Assembly: GCA_029859185.1 (NCBI GenBank)
Contig: JAOUDR010000045.1
Coordinates: 1-11,048, forward strand
Direction: 5' to 3'
DNA length: 11,048 nt
From: Gemmatimonadota bacterium
GTDB lineage: Bacteria > Gemmatimonadota > Gemmatimonadetes > Gemmatimonadales > GWC2-71-9
Shown here: positions 6,427-11,048 of the stretch, one piece after another
Numbering within the stretch: the first letter of the stretch is position 1
How the letters are laid out: every line of letters begins with the position of its first letter
Notes under the pieces: generated by a model
Database searches by the model: none
What the model was told of the DNA's origin: nothing
Seen by the model: the letters and a program-made list of their open reading frames with translations, nothing else
Program-made: the position numbers and the translations under genes

Positions 6427-7947
6427 TCAGTTCGTCTCATGACAATCGCGGCAATCCATGCCCAACGGGGCATAGCGCACGAAGCTGGTTCCGACAGGGT
6501 TCGTTTCCTCCGGATGGCAGTCGACGCACGGCACGTCGCGGTGCTCGCCATCCAGCGGATAGCGAGTGTTGTCGTGATCGAAGACCGCAACGGTGAACGC
6601 CTCATCGTCGTGGCAGTCGTCGCAGGCGATATCCGGGAACTGCGCCTGGTGTGGGTCATCACGCTCGTGACACGACACACAGTCGGACCGGTCGAAACGC
6701 CAGACGACGCCCTGCTGCTCCCCCTGGGCGACCTCATGACAGGCGAAGCACAATGTCGCGACGTGAGCGCCGGTCAGCGCGAAGTCCGTATCGCGGTTAT
6801 GCCGTTCGATGTCGTACTTGGCGGGTTCCCACGCAGTCTGACTGTGGCAGTTCTCGCACACGATGCCGCCCACGGCGTGTTCGAACGCCCCGTGATGCAG
6901 ATCGCGGTGGCAGGAGAGACAATCCTCGGCGACGGGGGCCGGGTAGGCCTGCGGCTTCGCTCCGGGCACAAAGGACACGTACACGGTGTCGGTGCGGGTC
7001 GGTTGGGGCCCGTGGCAAGTACTACAGTCGGCGTCGCTGTGGGCGCCGACCAGCGGAAACTCGGTGGAATCATGATCGAAGCGTTCCTCGAACGTCGATC
7101 GATTGATGCGCTCCCAGCCGCCGATGTTGTGACAATCGGTACACTGCTCACCCATCTTGCCCTTGTGCTCGTCCTCGTGACAATCCAGGCACTGCGCAAA
7201 GGCCATCTGGATGTACTGAACGTAGGGCTCTGCACCCCGGCGCCGGATCGGCTTGTGACACTCGTCACACTTGACGTCGCGGTGGAGGTCGACGAGGCGA
7301 TACCGCGTCTTGTCATGGTCAAACCTGACTAGTGTATCCCAGGTAGACTCGCCGTGACAGTTGTCGCATGGCTGGTTGGGGAACTGACCGGCATGCGGAT
7401 CGTCGCCAGGTGCGTGACAGGCAAGGCACGTGGTTCCGACACCTAAGAACGTCGTCTCCGCCGTGCGGTGCTCCCGTGCATAGGAGATGACATCTGATGC
7501 AACGATCAGTTGAGGTTGGTGGCACTCCCGACAACCGACCTCGGCATGACTGGCGACGAGTGTGAAACCGGTGCTGTCGTGGCTAAACGCGGTGGTGTCG
7601 AATCGGACCATATCGAAGTCGGGACCGACGTGGTCTTTGTGGCAAGTGGCGCAATTCTTCTCGGCGGCCGTTGCGTGAAGTCCTTTCTGCTCGTTCAAGC
7701 GGTTGCGCAGCGGCTCGTGACACTCGAGACACTTGTCATTCGACGTACCGGCGCGCCCAAGAGTGTGGCACCGGGTACAGTGCCTGACACCGCTCAGCTC
7801 GGCGTGAGCTTGCGCCAGTTTGCCCGGGGAGACGAGCTGCGCAGTGGCGGGTTTTGGAGAAAACACCATGAGACTCCCTGGTAGTAGCCAGATCCACGGC
7901 CGAGCCGCTCCGACGCGATGGCCGCCGTCGGAATGCTCCCGCCGCAT
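6427..7947 (-). CDS. Secreted 17-haem c-type cytochrome
   Basis: A 506-residue protein with 17 CxxCH motifs, from CTRCH near the N-terminus to CRDCH six residues before the end of the gene. Residues 1-36 form a long signal peptide (RPWIWLLPGSLMVFSPKPATA, cut before Gln37). Modules of the type FDHDxTxFPLxGxHxxxxCxxCH recur, interleaved with DPHxxQFPxxxCxxCH segments, giving about three haems per 55-80 residues. It is likely a periplasmic electron carrier between the inner membrane and the 40-haem protein. The start at 7947 is chosen because its ATG shares one base with the TGA of the TPR gene (TGATG) and puts the signal peptide first; an in-frame start at 8040 would sit inside the TPR gene. 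The C-terminus stops abruptly after CRDCHETN, and the next 247 bases hold a decayed triheme domain, so the protein may be a shortened version of a 20-haem ancestor. Confidence 0.94.
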   Translation of the reverse strand: MRREHSDGGHRVGAARPWIWLLPGSLMVFSPKPATAQLVSPGKLAQAHAELSGVRHCTRCHTLGRAGTSNDKCLECHEPLRNRLNEQKGLHATAAEKNCATCHKDHVGPDFDMVRFDTTAFSHDSTGFTLVASHAEVGCRECHQPQLIVASDVISYAREHRTAETTFLGVGTTCLACHAPGDDPHAGQFPNQPCDNCHGESTWDTLVRFDHDKTRYRLVDLHRDVKCDECHKPIRRRGAEPYVQYIQMAFAQCLDCHEDEHKGKMGEQCTDCHNIGGWERINRSTFEERFDHDSTEFPLVGAHSDADCSTCHGPQPTRTDTVYVSFVPGAKPQAYPAPVAEDCLSCHRDLHHGAFEHAVGGIVCENCHSQTAWEPAKYDIERHNRDTDFALTGAHVATLCFACHEVAQGEQQGVVWRFDRSDCVSCHERDDPHQAQFPDIACDDCHDDEAFTVAVFDHDNTRYPLDGEHRDVPCVDCHPEETNPVGTSFVRYAPLGMDCRDCHETN

Positions 7948-8546
7948 CACGGTCGCATGTTCGGCAGGCGGCGCAGCGATGCAGTAGCGGCATTGGCCAG
8001 CGCCGAGTCCGTCCCCTGGTCCCGCACTCTCTCCCACCAACGCCGGGCCTCCTGGTACTCTCCCTGGTTAGCGTGAATCGCACCGACGTTGTACATCGCT
8101 TCCGGATCGTTCGGCCAAATGGCAAGCATCGCCATGGTGGCTTCCAAGGCCTTGTCCCAGTCGTTCAAGGCACCGTAGGCCGTGACGAGCTGCAGCCAGA
8201 TCTCCCAATTGGTTGGGTTGATGGCGGTATACCGCTCGAGGTACGGAATCGCCGTGGCTGGCTGATGAGCCGTGAGCAGCAAGGACCCCAGGCGCACCAG
8301 GGCCGCCGTGTCGCTGGGCGTGCTGGTGAGTCGTGCTTCGAGCGCGGCCACCTCGGCGCGGAACTCGTGGCTGACGTTGCCGCGATCGGGAACGGCCTCC
8401 GGGCGGCCATCCGCTGCTTTGGCGAAGGCAGGATGCGGAGACCGAGCCGCCGAGGGCAGGCTTGGCTGCCGCAGGCTCACGACCACGGCGACGGCGACGG
8501 CGGCCGCGGCCGTGAGCAACAGTATGGTTGAGAGGCGCTGTGGCAT
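7947..8546 (-). CDS. Membrane-anchored TPR protein, NrfG/CcmI-like
   Basis: About 199 residues. Residues 5-25 are an N-terminal transmembrane helix (STILLLTAAAAVAVAVVV), followed by a Pro/Ala-rich linker to about 57. Three tetratricopeptide repeats lie at about 80-113, 114-147 and 148-181 (for example PEAMYNVGAIHANQGEYQEA). By position and architecture it resembles the TPR parts of cytochrome c maturation systems (NrfG, or the TPR half of CcmI), which hold apocytochromes for haem attachment; here it would serve the 57 CxxCH sites encoded just downstream. That role is inference from neighbours. The start is not certain: ATG at 8546 best fits the signal anchor, but ATG at 8603 and GTG at 8618 are in frame, and none has a strong Shine-Dalgarno site. 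Its stop codon overlaps the start of the 17-haem gene. Confidence 0.85.
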   Translation of the reverse strand: MPQRLSTILLLTAAAAVAVAVVVSLRQPSLPSAARSPHPAFAKAADGRPEAVPDRGNVSHEFRAEVAALEARLTSTPSDTAALVRLGSLLLTAHQPATAIPYLERYTAINPTNWEIWLQLVTAYGALNDWDKALEATMAMLAIWPNDPEAMYNVGAIHANQGEYQEARRWWERVRDQGTDSALANAATASLRRLPNMRP

Positions 8547-8690
8547 CTTGGACGCCTGGGTGTAGCCGATCAGGAGTGCGATAGTGATGTGGCTAGGAGC
8601 CATCACAAGATCGAGCACGGGCCTGACCGGCGGTGAGACTCCGCATGTTCTTGACGCGGACCCTAATTAGCGCGTTGGCCCGGGCCGTGT

Positions 8691-8706
8691 GGTGACGGGG
8701 GTCACC
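8691..8706. promoter_or_regulatory. Operator-like palindrome GGTGAC-N4-GTCACC
   Basis: Perfect 6-bp inverted arms around four G, about 145 bases upstream of the TPR start in the divergent spacer. Its size and symmetry fit a dimeric regulator site, but no regulator gene is in the window and no promoter could be placed beside it. Confidence 0.35.
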
Positions 8707-9193
8707 GACCCGGCCAGTGGTGGGGTTGTGACGTGTCGCTCGGTCAGCGCTGGTGATGGTGGCTGGGGTGCTGGCTCTCGCGAGCCAGGCGCGGGCCTTC
8801 GAACTTGAGAGCGTGAAAAGCAAAGGGCTTGCCGGTGGTGAGCAGACCCAGGTGCCTCCTGCCGGGTCCGTTACGGGTCTGGGTGGAGAGTGAGGGGTTG
8901 GCTCAAGGCGATGCAGGTGGTCCGGAATGTGCCAACCGCAATCACCGTATGACCGAGAACGGTCTCTTCGTGCGTGTGACCGGGGTTACGGAGATGGTTT
9001 GGCCTGACCGTACTGTATTATCCAGACCCGGCTCACGCCAAAGCTCGGAGGACCGAACAGCCGTGGGCGGTCGGGCAAGCGATCATCGACGACCCTGGCT
9101 GTGGTCGATTCCTCGCAGGAGATCGATAGGATGAGTCACGTTCGCCGCGTCACAAAGACACCAGGCAATGCGACATGCTTGCCGCCGTCCGCC

Positions 9194-9200
9194 GGAGGAG
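9194..9200 (+). promoter_or_regulatory. Shine-Dalgarno site of the lipoprotein gene
   Basis: GGAGGAG lies five bases before the ATG at 9206 and decides that start. In-frame starts at 9101 and 9131 would add a non-hydrophobic extension ahead of the lipoprotein signal peptide. Confidence 0.75.
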
Positions 9201-9205
9201 CCGTA

Positions 9206-10297
9206 ATGACCCTGATCCGTACGCCGTATGCGCTCGGCATTCTCGCCATGGCGTTGTCACTGTCAGCGTGCAGCGATGCGGGCCCCGAGGGCATCCCGGC
9301 ACGGCTGAGTTTCAGGACCATCGCCGGTGGCACTGCCCGCCAATCGCTGGCGGCCGTCGAGGTCGAGATTCAGGATGCCAACGGCAACCTCGTGACGTCG
9401 GCCAATGATGAGGTGACCATCGCGTTGGACGTCAACCCTGGGAGCCTCGTCCTGCACGCGAGCGGCGCGGACAGCAACGATCGGATTATCGAGCTGGTCG
9501 ATCCCGTGCGCCCACAAGTCTTGACACCATTCCTTTCGGCGAACGAGGGAACCGGCGAGATCCTGGGGATGGTGTACGACTCCACGACCGGGGCGGTTCT
9601 CTCCGTCGATCTCGACAACGCCCTCAGTTCGATCGATCCCGTCACCGGGACGTTGACGCACATCGGTGATATGAGCATCAACCTCAAAGGCATCGCCTTC
9701 GAGATGGGTACTGGACGTTTGATCGGAGCCAGCGCGCTAACTGACAGCCTCCTGGAGGTCGTTCCCACCAATGGGAATAGCATGGTGCTCGGCAGGGTGA
9801 CGATAGACGCAGATTCGATTGAGGGCTTCACAGGCCTTGCCGTGGACCCGACGAGTGGGGCGATGTATGCGGTTGCCAGACTCCGCGACAATCCGGATCG
9901 GAAGACGCGAACCTTGGTCACGCTTGATGTCACGGCTCTCGCGGCTACGTACGTCGCCCCTTTGTCCGAGACCGGCGTCGCGGGCATCACCTGCCTGCGT
10001 GACGGCACATTGTTGGCAGTGACTGGCGACGGCGCGGACAACCCCGAGACGTTGTGGCGCGTGAACAAAACCAGTGGCGTGATGACCGCGATCATCGCCA
10101 TGGGTAACGGCGCCGATGGGGAGTCCGTGGCAGCGGTCCCTGCCCGCCTGACCGGGACCTTGACCGTCCAAGCCGTGAACGGTGTGGCCGTGTTCAGGGG
10201 ACTCGTGATCGATGCCGCCGGCGACGGCTACACGTTCATCGCGACGGCCTCCAACCTGGCCAGCGGCACGAGCGGCGCGTTCAACATCGTTCCCTAG
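9206..10297 (+). CDS. Lipoprotein: Ig-like domain split by a beta-propeller-like insert
   Basis: A 363-residue lipoprotein. The signal sequence MTLIRTPYALGILAMALSLS ends in a lipobox with Cys22. Residues about 31-80 (LSFRTIAGGTARQSLAAVEV, then IQDANGNLVTSANDEVTIAL) match the first half of the common bacterial Ig-like domain of the QDANGN type. Residues 313-363 (LTGTLTVQAVNGVAVF, AGDGYTFIATASNL) match its second half. Between them, about 81-312 hold roughly four repeats of the kind GIAF...TGxL...SLLxxVxPxxG, the pattern of WD/NHL-like propeller blades. The protein would sit in the outer membrane or periplasm; its ligand is unknown. It reads away from the cytochrome operon and may be unrelated to it. 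GGAGGAG five bases upstream supports the start. The halves of the Ig domain are clear; the propeller call is from repeat pattern only. Confidence 0.88.
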   Translation: MTLIRTPYALGILAMALSLSACSDAGPEGIPARLSFRTIAGGTARQSLAAVEVEIQDANGNLVTSANDEVTIALDVNPGSLVLHASGADSNDRIIELVDPVRPQVLTPFLSANEGTGEILGMVYDSTTGAVLSVDLDNALSSIDPVTGTLTHIGDMSINLKGIAFEMGTGRLIGASALTDSLLEVVPTNGNSMVLGRVTIDADSIEGFTGLAVDPTSGAMYAVARLRDNPDRKTRTLVTLDVTALAATYVAPLSETGVAGITCLRDGTLLAVTGDGADNPETLWRVNKTSGVMTAIIAMGNGADGESVAAVPARLTGTLTVQAVNGVAVFRGLVIDAAGDGYTFIATASNLASGTSGAFNIVP

Positions 10298-10316
10298 CGC
10301 TGAACAGGGTACGAGC

Positions 10317-10382
10317 CCGAGCGAACCCACGAAAGACGGGGCGGCCGTGACTGCCCGCCCCGTCTTTCGTGGGTTCGCTCGG
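10317..10382. terminator. 28-bp perfect inverted repeat between convergent genes
   Basis: Arms 10317-10344 and 10355-10382 pair perfectly around a 10-base loop, 19 bases after the lipoprotein stop and 110 bases after the stop of the convergent membrane-protein gene. A bidirectional transcription terminator is the likely role. There is no T-run after the stem in either direction, so it would be an atypical intrinsic terminator; an RNA-processing hairpin is the alternative. Confidence 0.65.
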
Positions 10383-10492
10383 TGATCGCGCTTCACCACG
10401 GATTCCCGAGAGACATCTCCCGTGCGCGTGCGAGTTTTACACGCCACGGCAGGCCCCGGCTTACAACCATCCGGTGTCGATCGTGCGGGGTG

Positions 10493-11048
10493 CTAGAAGA
10501 TCCAGGTGTATCCCAGCGCGATCGCTACGCCGATGTGCAGCACCGTGACGACGAGCACCACGATGCTGAGAGGGATGTGGAACAGGTGCCAGAACTTGAA
10601 GATCTGCAGAAACGGCTTCCGCAGCGCGATTGACTGCTGCAGCTGGACCTCCTCGAGAAACAACTGCGCGACGCCGGCGCGGGTCTTTGGCGGCACGCCC
10701 TTTCGCGCCAGCAAGCCTTGGATCTTCTTCCGATGTTTGCCGGCGGTGAGATCGTACCAGAACGACAGCGCAAGCGCGACCGGAAGCACATTGACGGTGC
10801 GGCGTCTCGCGGCGCGTTCGAATGCACGGATTTCGGCTTGTGCGAGACCGGAGCGCAACGCGATGACTTCCAGCACCTGTCGCTGCTTCTGTTCGATGGC
10901 CTGCAGCGAGAGGAAATGCCCGTTGATGGCCTTGGGAAGGCGGACGTAGACATACCGTCCGAAGAGACCGCTGACGAGGATCGTCATCATGGCCCAAAAG
11001 CCGATCGAGACGAGGCCGCCGACTTTGAAGCCGGTGTGCAGGAGGACG
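10493..11048 (-). CDS. b-type-cytochrome-like integral membrane protein (N-terminus beyond the window)
   Basis: The last 184 residues of a gene that enters from the right edge; the frame stays open to base 11048, so an internal ATG at 10990 is probably not the true start. Visible helices are at about residues 11-30, 86-99 and 152-178 of the visible part, with a basic, Gln-rich loop of about 60 residues between the first two. The motif SGLFGRYVYVRLP follows the first helix. His residues lie near or in helices (LLHTG at 4, FWHLFHIP at 154 and 157, VLHIG at 171) and could be haem b ligands; the C-terminus is GYTWIF. The pattern fits a di-haem quinone-linked cytochrome b, which would be a natural inner-membrane partner for the cytochrome operon. 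It lies on the same strand but is separated by the plus-strand lipoprotein gene, so it is a different transcript. The cofactor is inferred. Confidence 0.75.
   Translation of the reverse strand, partial: VLLHTGFKVGGLVSIGFWAMMTILVSGLFGRYVYVRLPKAINGHFLSLQAIEQKQRQVLEVIALRSGLAQAEIRAFERAARRRTVNVLPVALALSFWYDLTAGKHRKKIQGLLARKGVPPKTRAGVAQLFLEEVQLQQSIALRKPFLQIFKFWHLFHIPLSIVVLVVTVLHIGVAIALGYTWIF

Larger units (their letters stand above)
8547..9205. other. Divergent intergenic spacer, no supported gene
   Basis: The 659 bases lie between the leftward cytochrome operon and the rightward lipoprotein gene and should hold both promoters. No open frame here looks like a protein: the longest candidates give low-complexity Arg/Ser-rich products with no recognisable motif. 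Visible elements are the palindrome GGTGAC-GGGG-GTCACC, an AT-rich CTAATTAG at 8663-8670 in otherwise GC-rich sequence, GGCCCGGGCC at 8677-8686, and small hairpins at 8771-8788 (7-bp stem, 4-base loop) and 8951-8964 (5-bp stem, AGAA loop). I see no consensus -35/-10 pair for either direction; TATTAT at 9016-9021 lacks a good -35. Confidence 0.6.

Noticed and set aside
6176..6427. 83-codon minus-strand open frame in the gap between the cytochromes
   Set aside because: It is in a different frame from the fossil triheme domain and its product is low-complexity Ser/Thr/Arg-rich, with no motif.
9016..9021. TATTAT as a -10 box for the lipoprotein gene
   Set aside because: No acceptable -35 element at 16-18 bases; nearby TTACGG is 24 bases away.
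8829..9134. 101-codon plus-strand open frame upstream of the lipoprotein
   Set aside because: No recognisable motif, Arg-rich composition typical of non-coding high-GC sequence, and it overlaps the likely leader of the lipoprotein gene.

Overview
The window comes from a high-GC, Gram-negative (diderm) bacterium. The diderm assignment rests on a Sec-exported outer-membrane-type beta-barrel, a Cys-anchored lipoprotein and two secreted multiheme c-type cytochromes. The style of the cytochromes (FDHDxxxFPLxGxH...CxxCH modules) and of the lipoprotein Ig-like domain reminds me of Gemmatimonadota or Acidobacteriota, but the sequence alone cannot settle this. No rRNA, tRNA, CRISPR array or intact mobile element was seen.

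Layout. Most of the window is one leftward (minus-strand) gene set, read from about 8.55 kb down to 0.15 kb: (1) a membrane-anchored TPR protein; (2) a secreted cytochrome with 17 CxxCH haem sites; (3) a decayed triheme domain in the gap that follows; (4) a secreted 1042-residue cytochrome with 40 CxxCH sites, 30 of them in ten tandem 75-residue (225-bp) triheme units; (5) an outer-membrane beta-barrel with a small N-terminal periplasmic domain; (6) a membrane-anchored flavoprotein with a ferredoxin-like domain fused to a circularly permuted FAD/NAD(P)H reductase. Two junctions (1/2 and 5/6) are one-base TGATG stop/start overlaps and the 4/5 gap is 26 bases, so this looks like an operon. To its right, across a 659-base divergent spacer, a plus-strand gene encodes a lipoprotein whose Ig-like domain is split by a beta-propeller-like insert. 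A 28-bp perfect hairpin separates it from a convergent minus-strand gene for a b-type-cytochrome-like membrane protein that is cut by the right edge.

How the genes may work together (inference). The set has the parts of a trans-envelope electron conduit: an inner-membrane NAD(P)H/Fe-S flavoprotein, a possible b-type quinone-side cytochrome, a 17-haem and a 40-haem periplasmic or outer-membrane wire, an outer-membrane barrel, and a TPR protein of the kind that helps cytochrome c maturation. It resembles porin-cytochrome extracellular electron transfer systems in general design, but not in gene content. The direction of electron flow (metal reduction or electron uptake) cannot be told from the sequence.

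The most notable observations are the ten-unit triheme array with mosaic repeats, the fossil triheme domain between the two cytochromes (26 of 74 positions identical to the C-terminal domain of the 40-haem protein without a gap, yet 5 of 6 haem cysteines lost), the circular permutation in the flavoprotein, and the Ig domain interrupted by a propeller.
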